Shown: positions 5,001-11,741 of the stretch, piece after piece | Position numbering within the stretch: the first letter of the stretch is position 1 | Layout: every line of letters begins with the position of its first letter | Assembly: GCA_046160045.1 (NCBI GenBank) | Contig: JBJXGR010000376.1 | Span: forward strand, 1 to 11,741 | From: CAZGUX01 sp046160045 | Lineage (GTDB): Bacteria > Acidobacteriota > Terriglobia > Bryobacterales > Bryobacteraceae | Direction of reading: 5' to 3' | Length of the DNA: 11,741 bases | The notes under the pieces: generated by a model | What the model was told of the DNA's origin: nothing | Database searches by the model: none | What the model saw: only the letters and a program-made list of their open reading frames with translations | Made by a program: the position numbers and the translations under genes

Positions 5001-6892
5001 CCCATCTCTGAAGATGGGTTCTGGCGACGGACGAACTCCGGATCGATCCTGCCGGCCATCGCCAGCGCCTGCTTTGCTCGCGCCGCGTTGCCCCGCTTCT
5101 CCTCGACCACCCCAAGACTGTAGTGGAGCGGGGCCGAGAGGGGATTCACCCGCAGGCCCTCGTGGAAGACGCCGATCGCCTCGGCCCCCCGGCCGGCGGA
5201 GTATAGCGCCGCGCCGAGGTTCAGATATGCCGAGACCATGTCCGGATCGATGCCGATGGCCCGCCGATACGCTTCGATGGCCCTCTCGCCATCGCCCCGG
5301 GCGCCATGGACAACTCCGAGATTCAGGTGCGCCGTGGGATCGTCGGGGTAGAGCCGCGCGGCGTTCGCCAGTAGTTCCGCGGCGCGCGCCAGGTTCCCGG
5401 ACTGCTGCTCCACGACGGCCACAAAGAAGATCGCCCGGAGGAACGCCGGATAGACTTGAAGAGCCTGCCTCCCCTTGTCCCCGGCCTCCCGCAGGTCACC
5501 CCGCGCCATGGCCTCATCTGCCTCTTTTTTGAGTTCCGCGGCGCGGTGGCGGAAATAGCGAGGCATCCGCGCGAGGATCAGGAATCTTCCGGAAGACGCG
5601 AGCACCGGGGAGGTCTCGCCGTGCCGCAGCGTCTCCGCGGCGGACCGCAGGACCGGCATCAGATCTGCCAATCGCATTTCGCCGAGGTACCCGCCCTCCG
5701 CCGCCGAAGGATCCACCGAGAATTTCGCCGCGAGGCCGGAAAAATCCGCGCCATCGTTCAATTGACGCCGGATCTCCCTGGCTGGGGATTCATCGGTCAC
5801 CACCAGCAGTCGCAGGAATTGCGTCACCGGCACAACACGACTGGCGAACGCCGGGTTCCTCTCACTGGGCGGCGCCGGCAGTTCGGGGTGGACCCGGATC
5901 CAATGGTCGACCATCTGAAATCCGCCCTGACTCTTCCGCGGCATGTGGCAGCCGATGCATCCCCCGGTTTGATTCACAGGGCACACGCCGGCGTGCCGTT
6001 CCGCCTCCAACCGGTGGCAGTCGCGGCACGCGGCGACGTAGGCGGCTTCGTCCCCGGTCGCGTCCGCGTGGGCGTCGTGGCAGGTGGAGCACGTCACGCG
6101 TTTGCCGCTCTGCTTGAAGCACTCGGAATTCCTCAGCGCGGCCACCTGGCTTGAGACCAGCAACTCATCGGGTGTCGAATCCGCTTGCTTCTTGAAGCCG
6201 GAATGGCAACGGTTGCAGAGGTCCAACTGCTGGTCGGCCGAGAGCCTGGCCGGGTTGACGATGCCGGATCGCGGATTGCCTCGTGAGACCGCGGCGACGT
6301 GGGTCTGGCCCGGCCCGTGACACGATTCGCAGCGTACGCCGCTCTCCTTCACGCCGCCCGCTCCCGGAAGTCCATGGCACGTCAGGCATTTGGTTTCGAA
6401 TGCTGGACTCAATGCGTGGCCGATCGCGGTTTCATAGGACTCCGGCTCCTCAGTAGGGAATCCGGGCGATAGCATCAACTCACGCTGGTGCGCGCTTTCC
6501 AGGTACCTCGTTTCCACCAGAGTGGCTCGCGGCAGTTTTCCGCCGTCGATCTGAGTCACCCGCGCCAGGAAGCTGAGACCGTGCCGCGGCCCTCCAACCA
6601 CCGCTTCGACTGGCGAGTCGAGGTTCGGACGCCCCGCAAGCTGAACGCTCCATACCAGGCGAGGGCCGGCGCGCCGCAACCGGTAGCGCACGCGCCCTTC
6701 GATTCTGCTCTTGTCGAACCCGGGAGGCAGGCTATCCGCGCCCCGCCAAGTGAGCGCCATGCGCGAGCGCGACTGTACCTTCGCGATCCGTGGATGGCAT
6801 TTGGCGCACACAGCCGATCCCAGATAGCCCTGAGGAAACGCGAGTCGCGAGGCCGTCGCGATCAGCAGGCAGGCACGGAAGGCAGCGAGCAA
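4997..6892 (-). CDS. Heptaheme cytochrome c fused to a parvulin-like (PpiC) domain and TPRs
   Basis: 631 aa from TTG 6892; GAGGAG lies 13 nt upstream and no other start fits after the in-frame stop. A short Sec signal (about 1-21) precedes the first heme motif. Seven CXXCH motifs sit at C29, C169, C188, C226, C268, C289 and C312, so seven covalent hemes are expected outside the cytoplasm. Residues 357-442 resemble a parvulin/PpiC rotamase: NDGADFSGLAAKFSVDPSA, then GGYLGEM, then GETSPVLASSGRFLIL. The two histidines usual in parvulins (ASHILV and GYHII positions) appear as L and F, so isomerase activity is doubtful. TPRs fill about 450-620 (AHLNLGVVHGARGDGERAIE and following). Likely a periplasmic electron-transfer or redox scaffold protein; no partner oxidase or reductase is in the window. 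The gene ends at the IS element, whose end supplies or covers the stop. Confidence 0.85.
   Translation of the reverse strand: MLAAFRACLLIATASRLAFPQGYLGSAVCAKCHPRIAKVQSRSRMALTWRGADSLPPGFDKSRIEGRVRYRLRRAGPRLVWSVQLAGRPNLDSPVEAVVGGPRHGLSFLARVTQIDGGKLPRATLVETRYLESAHQRELMLSPGFPTEEPESYETAIGHALSPAFETKCLTCHGLPGAGGVKESGVRCESCHGPGQTHVAAVSRGNPRSGIVNPARLSADQQLDLCNRCHSGFKKQADSTPDELLVSSQVAALRNSECFKQSGKRVTCSTCHDAHADATGDEAAYVAACRDCHRLEAERHAGVCPVNQTGGCIGCHMPRKSQGGFQMVDHWIRVHPELPAPPSERNPAFASRVVPVTQFLRLLVVTDESPAREIRRQLNDGADFSGLAAKFSVDPSAAEGGYLGEMRLADLMPVLRSAAETLRHGETSPVLASSGRFLILARMPRYFRHRAAELKKEADEAMARGDLREAGDKGRQALQVYPAFLRAIFFVAVVEQQSGNLARAAELLANAARLYPDDPTAHLNLGVVHGARGDGERAIEAYRRAIGIDPDMVSAYLNLGAALYSAGRGAEAIGVFHEGLRVNPLSAPLHYSLGVVEEKRGNAARAKQALAMAGRIDPEFVRRQNPSSEMG
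5001..5018 (-). repeat. Perfect 7-bp hairpin at the end of the cytochrome gene
   Basis: CCCATCT and AGATGGG pair around a 4-nt loop, inside the last codons of the cytochrome gene and directly against the proposed IS end. No T-run follows on the minus strand, so as it stands it is not a standard terminator; it may have served as a target structure. Confidence 0.5.
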
Positions 6893-6936
6893 AGCGGGCG
6901 TTCGTCTCCTCGCGCCATGGTATCACCCGGCCTTCG

Positions 6937-7941
6937 TTACTCTTCCGGCAGCGCGGGGGGGAGAGATCCGGCAGCCTCGATCAGCTGATCCTCGAAGGTG
7001 TAGTCGATCTTCGCCCGCTTGCCTTTCTTGAGATACCAGCGGTAGGTTTCCTTGAGTCCCTGGTCGAACGGCGTGGGCTGCATGCCCAGGATCCGGCGGG
7101 CCTTGTTGACGACCATCGTGATGGCGGGCATGTCGAAGTATTCGCCGAAATAGGCCGGCTGGCCCAAGGGGTTGCCGCCCAACTCCACGATCTTTTCCCG
7201 GGGAACCCGAACGAGATTGGCTCTCTTTCCCGCCGCCGCGGAGATGGCCTGCACCGTCTCCAGTTGAGTCAGCGGCTTTTCGTTCGCCACATTGAAGGCT
7301 TCGCCGTCGGCGTTGGGCTCGGTCATCGCCCGCATCATCACCGCGATCAGATCTTTCACATACACGAACTGCATCAGCCGATGGCCATCGCCAGGCAGGA
7401 CAATGGGGCGCTTCTCACGGAGCCGGTCCCAGAAGAACGCCTCGCGATAGAAGGGATTGCCCGGCCCATAGATGTACGGGGGCCGAAACGTCACAATGGG
7501 AAAGCCGGTGCGCGCATGAAGGCGGAACAACATGCGCTCGGTCATGGCCTTGTTGCGGGCGTAGGGCTCGTCTTCGTCGTCCGGCGCCAGCGCGTCGCTT
7601 TCGTGATGGTTTAGTCCGTCGCCGTAGGCGGCCACGCTCGACATGAACAGATAGCGTGTCAGGCGATCCCCGCAGGACTGCACGGCCGCTTCCACCTGAG
7701 CGGCGGAGGTCCCGCGCTCCCAGTCGTACACGTTGTCGAATACCACTTCGAAGCCTCGGCCGCGGATGGCAGCCCGCACCGCTTCCACATCGTTGCGGTC
7801 GGCTTGAATGTTTTCGACACGCCGACCCAAGTCGTGCTTGGGCCGGCGGTGCATGATCGCGACAACATGGCCGGCTTTCAGAAGCTCGGCGACCAGCAGC
7901 CGGCCGATAAACAGCGTGCCGCCGATAACGAGGACTCTAAT
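6937..7941 (-). CDS. NAD-dependent epimerase/dehydratase-like extended SDR, apparent ATT start
   Basis: 334 aa when started at ATT 7941-7939. The Rossmann glycine motif VIGGTLFIG (residues 5-13) is encoded upstream of the first ATG in frame (7854), so starting there would remove the NAD site. No ATG, GTG or TTG lies between the in-frame upstream stop and that motif; GGAG sits 7 nt before ATT. Other landmarks: SSVAAYGDG near 101-109, catalytic Y127-x3-K131 (YARNK), and RPPYIYGPGNPF near 150-170. The family oxidises, epimerises or dehydrates sugar nucleotides and similar substrates; CSP41-like RNA-binding relatives also exist, so the substrate is open. The ATT shares one base with the TAG of the inositol-phosphate synthase gene, so the two are probably translated together. 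The cytochrome gene follows 44 nt downstream. Confidence 0.83.
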   Translation of the reverse strand: MRVLVIGGTLFIGRLLVAELLKAGHVVAIMHRRPKHDLGRRVENIQADRNDVEAVRAAIRGRGFEVVFDNVYDWERGTSAAQVEAAVQSCGDRLTRYLFMSSVAAYGDGLNHHESDALAPDDEDEPYARNKAMTERMLFRLHARTGFPIVTFRPPYIYGPGNPFYREAFFWDRLREKRPIVLPGDGHRLMQFVYVKDLIAVMMRAMTEPNADGEAFNVANEKPLTQLETVQAISAAAGKRANLVRVPREKIVELGGNPLGQPAYFGEYFDMPAITMVVNKARRILGMQPTPFDQGLKETYRWYLKKGKRAKIDYTFEDQLIEAAGSLPPALPEE

Positions 7942-9259
7942 CGTAGTACTCCAGGCCGAGGTGCGTGATCAGGTCCTCCCCGCGCATCCATCGCAGCGTA
8001 TTCTTGAGCTTCATCAACTGAATAAAGATATCGTGTTCGGGATAAAGGCCGGGAGCCGTCATGGGAGCCTTGAAGTAGAACGACAGCCACTCCTGGACCC
8101 CGCGCATCCCCGCTCGCTGCGCCAGATCCAGGAACAGAACCAGGTCAAGAACCAGCGGAGCGGCCAGAATCGAGTCGCGGCAGAGGAAGTCAATCTTGAT
8201 CTGCATCGGATAGCCGAGCCATCCGAAGATGTCGATGTTGTCCCAGCCTTCCTTGGCGTCGCCGCGCGGCGGATAGTAGTTGATCCGCACCTTGTGGTAG
8301 ATGTTCTTGTAAAGCTCGGGATACAGGTCGGGCTGCAGGATCTGCTCGAGCGCGGAGAGCTTGGACTCCTCCTTGGACTTGAACGATCCGGGATCGTCCA
8401 GGACCTCGCCATCGCGGTTGCCGAGAATATTGGTGGAGAACCAGCCGGAAACTCCCAGCATTCGGGACTTCAGGCCCGGAGCGATCAGCGTCTTCATGAA
8501 CGTCTGGCCGGTTTTGTAGTCTTTGCCGGCCACCGGCACGTGGCGATCTTTCGCCAATTCGAGCAGCGCGGGCGTGTCCACCGTCAAATGAGGCGCGCCA
8601 TTGGCATAGGGCACGCCGCATTTCAACGCAGCATACGCGTAGATCTGGCTGGGCGAAATGTCAGGATCGTTCTTTCGAAGGCCGGTCTCGAAATCCTTCA
8701 GCGACTGGTGAACGTTGGATGCCTTGTGATAGACCTCGGTGGAGCCGCACCAGATCATCACCATGCGGCTGACGCCGGTCGATTTCTGGAAACCCCGGAT
8801 GTCGTCCATCAACATCTCGGCCTTTTCCATGTTGGTGGCAGCCTGTTTGACATTCGGCCCGTTGATGCGTTTGACGTAGTTCTGGTCGAAGACCGCCTTC
8901 ATCGGCTTCAGAGCCTGCATCGGCTCTTTCAGTTGGTCGAGCAACGTGCCTTCCAGCACGCCCGCGGTGCGGCCGGCCTGGAACATGTCTTCTTCAAAGA
9001 TGTCCCAGCCGCCGAACACCAGTTGATCGAGAGAAGCCAGCGGGACAAAGTCCCGGATCTTGGGGCTGCGGCCGTCGGTTCGCTTCCCGAGCCGGATGGT
9101 AGCCATCTGGGTGAGGGATCCGATGGGATGTGCCAAGCCCCGCTTAACGGCTTCCACGCCGGCGACAAACGTTGTGGTCACGGCGCCCATTCCGGGAATC
9201 AAAATCCCGAGTTTGCCGTCCGCCGGGGCAATGGAAACATTTTCTTTGCTAAGGGACAA
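7937..9259 (-). CDS. ino1: Myo-inositol-1-phosphate synthase
   Basis: 440 aa from TTG 9259, with AAGGAG (9274-9269) 9 nt upstream. The enzyme converts glucose 6-phosphate to 1D-myo-inositol 3-phosphate using NAD without net redox change, the first step towards inositol lipids or inositol solutes. Seen: the N-terminal NAD-binding loop GILIPGMGAVTTT (18-30), the family block VAGKDYKTGQTFMKTLIAP (243-261), STNILGNRDG (275-284), and the lysine-rich FKSKEESK (293-300) that corresponds to the active-site SKS/VDD region. Length suits the family, which spans about 360-440 aa in bacteria. It leads the leftward gene series; the SDR start overlaps its stop by one base. No phosphatidylinositol synthase or inositol monophosphatase is in the window, so the end product is unknown. 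Confidence 0.93.
   Translation of the reverse strand: MSLSKENVSIAPADGKLGILIPGMGAVTTTFVAGVEAVKRGLAHPIGSLTQMATIRLGKRTDGRSPKIRDFVPLASLDQLVFGGWDIFEEDMFQAGRTAGVLEGTLLDQLKEPMQALKPMKAVFDQNYVKRINGPNVKQAATNMEKAEMLMDDIRGFQKSTGVSRMVMIWCGSTEVYHKASNVHQSLKDFETGLRKNDPDISPSQIYAYAALKCGVPYANGAPHLTVDTPALLELAKDRHVPVAGKDYKTGQTFMKTLIAPGLKSRMLGVSGWFSTNILGNRDGEVLDDPGSFKSKEESKLSALEQILQPDLYPELYKNIYHKVRINYYPPRGDAKEGWDNIDIFGWLGYPMQIKIDFLCRDSILAAPLVLDLVLFLDLAQRAGMRGVQEWLSFYFKAPMTAPGLYPEHDIFIQLMKLKNTLRWMRGEDLITHLGLEYYD
7949..7952 (-). promoter_or_regulatory. Shine-Dalgarno supporting the ATT start of the SDR
   Basis: GGAG on the minus strand with a 7-nt spacer (TACTACG) before ATT 7941-7939. It lies inside the last codons of the inositol-phosphate synthase gene. 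Confidence 0.5.
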
Positions 9260-9280
9260 GTACGATTTCTCCTTGGGGAG

Positions 9281-9303
9281 CCCGCCTGAGAGGATCCGGC
9301 GGG
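9281..9303 (-). promoter_or_regulatory. 6-bp GC hairpin in the 5' leader of the inositol-phosphate synthase gene
   Basis: CCCGCC (9281-9286) pairs with GGCGGG (9298-9303) around an 11-nt loop, 7 nt before the Shine-Dalgarno at 9269-9274 in the direction of transcription. It has no T-run, so it is more likely a leader structure than a terminator. Confidence 0.35.
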
Positions 9304-9320
9304 GTTCTGCTTATTGAATT

Positions 9321-9333
9321 TGTTATCATAACA
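9321..9333. promoter_or_regulatory. 13-bp palindrome in the divergent promoter region, candidate operator
   Basis: TGTTATCATAACA is a perfect 6+1+6 palindrome in the only AT-rich stretch between the divergent inositol-phosphate synthase and LytTR regulator genes. It contains a -10-like hexamer on each strand (TATCAT and TATGAT). It is immediately followed by ACAGTTCAT (9331-9339), which fits a LytTR-type half-site as I recall the consensus. The binding protein is unknown. Confidence 0.45.
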
Positions 9334-9337
9334 GTTC

Positions 9338-10114
9338 ATGCAGGAGCGCGCGACCGCGACGTTGACGGCGCTGATTGTCGACGACGAAGCACTCGCCCGC
9401 GACGAACTCAGCTTCCTGCTGAAGGACTTCCCCGACATCGAAATCGCAGGCACGGCCTCCAACGGGCTGGAAGCGGTCGAACTGGTTCTCAAGCTCGAGC
9501 CGGACATCGTGTTCCTGGACGTGCAGATGCCTGGCCTGGATGGCCTGGGTGTGGTTCATCAACTCCGGGAGAGAGGCGCCCATCTGCCGTATTTCGTCTT
9601 TGCCACGGCGTTCGACCAGTACGCGGTGGAGGCGTTTCGGCTGGAGGCGCTGGATTACCTGCTGAAACCGGTGGAGAAAGTCAGGCTTGAGGAGACGATC
9701 GAGCGGGCGCGGCGCTATACCCAGGAAAACCCTCCCAAGGAGATTCCCCTCGAAAGCGCTCAGCGCCTTGCCCCCACCCGCACCAAACTGATGGTGCGAA
9801 AAGACAATCGCAATTACATCGTCGACAGCGACGATCTGGTATACGCGACCATCGACAACGGGCAGATCACGCTGGTCACGACGACGGTGGAAGGCCTGTC
9901 CAACTACCGCACGATCGAAGACCTGCAGGCGACGCTCAACCGCGAGACGTTCTGGCGGGTGCATCGTTCCTACCTGGTGAATGTCAACCGCATCCGTGAA
10001 GTGGTGCCGTGGTTCAAATCGAGTTTTCAGATCCGCATGGACGACAAGCGGCAAACGGAGATACCGGTCAGCCGGGTCCAGACCAAACGTCTGCGGGAGT
10101 TGCTGCATCTGTAA
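9338..10114 (+). CDS. LytTR-family response regulator (LytR/AlgR type)
   Basis: 258 aa from ATG 9338. An N-terminal receiver domain (about 10-125) has the acidic pair D15/D16, the phosphoacceptor D61 in IVFLDVQMPGLDG, T90 and K110 in YLLKPVEKV, so it is a complete phosphorylation site. A LytTR DNA-binding domain (about 148-255) follows, with FWRVHRSYLVNVNRI and VSRVQTKRLREL. Such regulators bind direct repeats and control export, virulence or sensory genes. No sensor kinase lies beside it, so it is an orphan within this window. It is transcribed away from the inositol-phosphate synthase gene across a 78-nt AT-rich gap, with no clear Shine-Dalgarno; possible autoregulation through the half-site at its own start is inference. 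Confidence 0.94.
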   Translation: MQERATATLTALIVDDEALARDELSFLLKDFPDIEIAGTASNGLEAVELVLKLEPDIVFLDVQMPGLDGLGVVHQLRERGAHLPYFVFATAFDQYAVEAFRLEALDYLLKPVEKVRLEETIERARRYTQENPPKEIPLESAQRLAPTRTKLMVRKDNRNYIVDSDDLVYATIDNGQITLVTTTVEGLSNYRTIEDLQATLNRETFWRVHRSYLVNVNRIREVVPWFKSSFQIRMDDKRQTEIPVSRVQTKRLRELLHL

Positions 10115-10148
10115 GATCCGGCCGCTTTGAGTGATAGACTCTCGACTG

Positions 10149-10823
10149 ATGAGCGAACCGGAGCGCCGCACCGTCATTCTCGGACAGAACTGCCGCATCG
10201 ATGAGCCCGCCATTCTCGGGCGTACCTGGCAGGAGTGGAAGGTACCGCTGCGGATCGGCGATCACGCCATCGTGCGGCCCTATGCCGTGATCTACACCGA
10301 TACCGTCATCGGCGACCGCTTTCAGTGCGGCTACTTCGTCCTGGTCCGCGCCGAGTGCAAGCTGGGAAACCGCGTCACGCTGATGAGCCGGGTCACGCTG
10401 GAAGGCCGCGTCGAGATCGGGAACGCCACCAAGATCATGGCGCACTGCTATCTGCCGTCGCGAACCAGGATTGGAAACTCCGTATTCATGGGCCCGGGCG
10501 TGACCGTCCTGAACGATCGCTATCCCTACCGCTTGCCTCCCGAGGAGGCGGTGGTAAAAGGCCCGACCATCGAAGACCACGTGATGATCGGCGGGGGCTC
10601 GACGCTGTTTCCGGGAATCACCATCGGCGAGGGCGCGTTTATTGGCGGCGGCTCGGTGGTGAACAAAGACGTTCCGGCGTGGACGATGGCCTACGGCAAC
10701 CCGGCGCGTTATTATCCGCTGCCCGAACGGTTGAGCAAGGGGAATCATCGGTCCTTCACGCATCCACAGACCGACCTCTGGGGGCCTCGCCAGGATCTCA
10801 CCTGGATGGATGAGTTGGACTAG
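10149..10823 (+). CDS. Left-handed beta-helix (hexapeptide-repeat) acyltransferase
   Basis: 224 aa from ATG 10149; an in-frame GTG at 10131 would add six residues, and neither has a clear ribosome binding site. Repeated I/V-G-x4 hexapeptides run from about residue 35 to 170 (RIGDHAIV, VIGDRF, KLGNRV, RIGNSV, TIEDHVMIGGGSTLFPGITIG, AFIGGGSVV), the left-handed beta-helix seen in sugar O- and N-acyltransferases. MGPGVTVLNDRYP (114-126) and the closing DVPAWTMAYGNPAR (174-187) resemble WbpD/WlbB-type sugar N-acetyltransferases, which modify UDP-sugars for envelope polysaccharides. H99 (in MAHC) is a candidate catalytic histidine. It follows the response regulator by 34 nt and may be cotranscribed. 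The acceptor cannot be told from sequence; no glycosyltransferase is nearby. Confidence 0.85.
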   Translation: MSEPERRTVILGQNCRIDEPAILGRTWQEWKVPLRIGDHAIVRPYAVIYTDTVIGDRFQCGYFVLVRAECKLGNRVTLMSRVTLEGRVEIGNATKIMAHCYLPSRTRIGNSVFMGPGVTVLNDRYPYRLPPEEAVVKGPTIEDHVMIGGGSTLFPGITIGEGAFIGGGSVVNKDVPAWTMAYGNPARYYPLPERLSKGNHRSFTHPQTDLWGPRQDLTWMDELD

Positions 10824-10906
10824 CCGCAGTCCTGCTCACGTAATCCGAGGCCTGACCGCAAGGAAGGGCTTTCCCCCGGTACCGGCTGTCTCTTAACGAA
10901 CCGGCA

Positions 10907-10936
10907 TTGCGTGAGGCACGAGCGCTGGGGTACTAT
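10907..10936 (+). promoter_or_regulatory. Candidate promoter giving a leaderless TPR mRNA
   Basis: TTGCGT (10907-10912), an 18-bp spacer and TACTAT (10931-10936) lie 7 nt before the ATG at 10944. A start of transcription at the usual distance would fall at or next to the ATG, and no Shine-Dalgarno is present. The rest of the 120-nt gap holds only a CCGGTACCGG palindrome (10877-10886). Confidence 0.4.
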
Positions 10937-10943
10937 CCCATCG

Positions 10944-11426
10944 ATGTCAGATCCGCGGATCGAGATGGCGCACCAACTGCTGAAGAACGCCTACCAGATG
11001 CAGATGCAGGGGGAACTGGATCTGGCCGTGACTCTGTACAAGCGGTCCATCGAACTCCATCCCACCGCTGAAGCCCACACCTTCCTGGGCTGGACCTATC
11101 ACTTCCAGGGCAAGCTGGACGATGCAATTCGCGAGTGCAAGAAGGCGATCTCGGTCGATCCGACCTTTGGAAACCCTTACAACGACATCGGAGCCTATCT
11201 GATCGAACTGGGGCGCTTCGACGAGGCGATTTCGTGGCTCGAGAAAGCCATCGCCAGCCAGCGCTACGAGTCCTATCATTTCCCCTGGTACAACCTCGGC
11301 CGGGTCTACATGGCGAAGGACTGGTACAAGAAGGCTCGTGAATGTTTTGAGAAGAGCCTGGAGATCGAGCCGGGATATACGTTGTCGTCGGACGCCCTGA
11401 AGCGCCTGCGGCTGCTATTGCAATAG
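10944..11426 (+). CDS. Small TPR-repeat protein
   Basis: 160 aa from ATG 10944; a GTG at 10911 would add 11 residues not typical of a TPR helix. About four tetratricopeptide repeats fill it: residues 8-40 (QGELDLAVTLYKRSIELHP), 43-74 (AEAHTFLGWTYHFQGKLDDA), 77-108 (YNDIGAYLIELGRFDEA) and 114-146 (WYNLGRVYMAKDWYKKA). There is no signal peptide or membrane segment, so it is a cytoplasmic protein-protein adaptor of unknown partner. It ends 3 bp from the convergent DNA glycosylase gene, with no room for a separate terminator, so the two transcripts probably overlap. Confidence 0.85.
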   Translation: MSDPRIEMAHQLLKNAYQMQMQGELDLAVTLYKRSIELHPTAEAHTFLGWTYHFQGKLDDAIRECKKAISVDPTFGNPYNDIGAYLIELGRFDEAISWLEKAIASQRYESYHFPWYNLGRVYMAKDWYKKARECFEKSLEIEPGYTLSSDALKRLRLLLQ

Positions 11427-11429
11427 CCT

Positions 11430-11741
11430 CTATTTCGGCTTGGCAAGCGCCCCCATTTCTTCGAGCGTTCGGGGCCAGTCTTCCCTCAGCAGGCGCGACA
11501 GCGAGCGATCGGCCAGCAGGCGTCCCCCGGTCTGGCACGTGACGCAATAGTTCGTCTCGTTGGCGGCGTAGCGGATGCGCTGGACCCTCGAGCCGCACAC
11601 GAGACAGGGCTGGCCATAGCGGCCGTGAACGGCCATGCCCTCACGGAAGGCCGTGACCTTCTCCGGGAATTTCCCTTCGTAGAGCTTCCGCAGGCGGCCG
11701 ATCCAATCGAGCAGCGTCCCGCAAGCAGCCTGTTGCAGGCG
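11430..11741 (-). CDS. Fpg/Nei-family DNA glycosylase, C-terminal part
   Basis: The last 103 codons are present; the gene enters from the right edge, and its helix-two-turn-helix and catalytic N-terminus are outside. The visible part includes the end of the helical domain (FPEKVTAFREGM) and the C-terminal zinc finger, GRYGQPCLVCG then YCVTCQTGG, with Cys spacing C-x2-C-x16-C-x2-C as in Fpg and Nei. These enzymes excise oxidised bases such as 8-oxoguanine in base-excision repair. A tail of about 26 residues follows the finger (LLADRSLSRLLREDWPRTLE), longer than in E. coli Fpg. Whether it is Fpg or Nei cannot be decided without the N-terminus. Confidence 0.9.
   Translation of the reverse strand, partial: RLQQAACGTLLDWIGRLRKLYEGKFPEKVTAFREGMAVHGRYGQPCLVCGSRVQRIRYAANETNYCVTCQTGGRLLADRSLSRLLREDWPRTLEEMGALAKPK

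Noticed and set aside
7808..9289. A 493-codon plus-strand open frame opposite the inositol-phosphate synthase gene
   Set aside because: Antisense shadow; the minus-strand frame has all synthase motifs.
9326..10763. Minus-strand frames of 231 and 295 codons opposite the response regulator and acyltransferase genes
   Set aside because: Receiver, LytTR and hexapeptide motifs are all on the plus strand; these are shadows.
10871..10886. Terminator downstream of the acyltransferase gene (GGAAGGGCTTTCC and CCGGTACCGG)
   Set aside because: Stems are short and no T-run follows, so a terminator call is not supported.
1..11741. CRISPR array, tRNA or rRNA genes
   Set aside because: No regularly spaced repeat series and no tRNA or rRNA signature was seen on either strand.

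Overview
The window looks like a GC-rich Acidobacteriota chromosome segment, most likely of the Bryobacterales/Solibacter type. That is inferred from high GC, exported enzymes with Tat or Sec signals, a CXXCH-rich cytochrome fused to TPRs, frequent TTG starts, and a dispersed palindromic repeat (core CGCTCCCT-ACGGTCGCGGCT) that I associate with that group from memory. No 16S or other decisive marker is present.

Layout: positions 1-9259 are read leftwards (minus strand). In transcription order, right to left, they hold a myo-inositol-1-phosphate synthase (9259-7937), an extended SDR that overlaps its stop codon and apparently starts at ATT (7941-6937), and a seven-heme cytochrome c / parvulin / TPR fusion (6892-4997). 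Then comes an IS110-family element (about 5000-3225, transposase 4922-3708) with a long purine-rich 3' noncoding tail. Beyond it lie a Tat-exported histidinol-phosphate-aminotransferase-like PLP enzyme (3041-1920), a protein of three tandem RidA domains translationally coupled to it by an ATGA overlap (1923-634), and the start of a secreted (alpha/alpha) barrel protein cut by the left edge (599-1). Positions 9338-11426 are read rightwards: an orphan LytTR response regulator, a left-handed beta-helix acyltransferase and a small TPR protein. A zinc-finger Fpg/Nei DNA glycosylase cut by the right edge lies tail to tail with the TPR gene.

Two proteins are architecturally unusual. The first is the RidA trimer-in-one-chain paired with an exported aminotransferase, which reads as an extracytoplasmic PLP-enzyme/enamine-deaminase pair. 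The second is the cytochrome in which a parvulin-like domain, lacking both family histidines by eye, sits between a heptaheme module and TPRs.

The IS110 element is flanked on both sides by palindromic sequence and bounded by 16-bp inverted repeats (15/16). Its short 5' and long 3' noncoding segments fit the IS1111-type arrangement, in which a bridge RNA would lie downstream of the recombinase. All calls are from reading the sequence; no database search was run.
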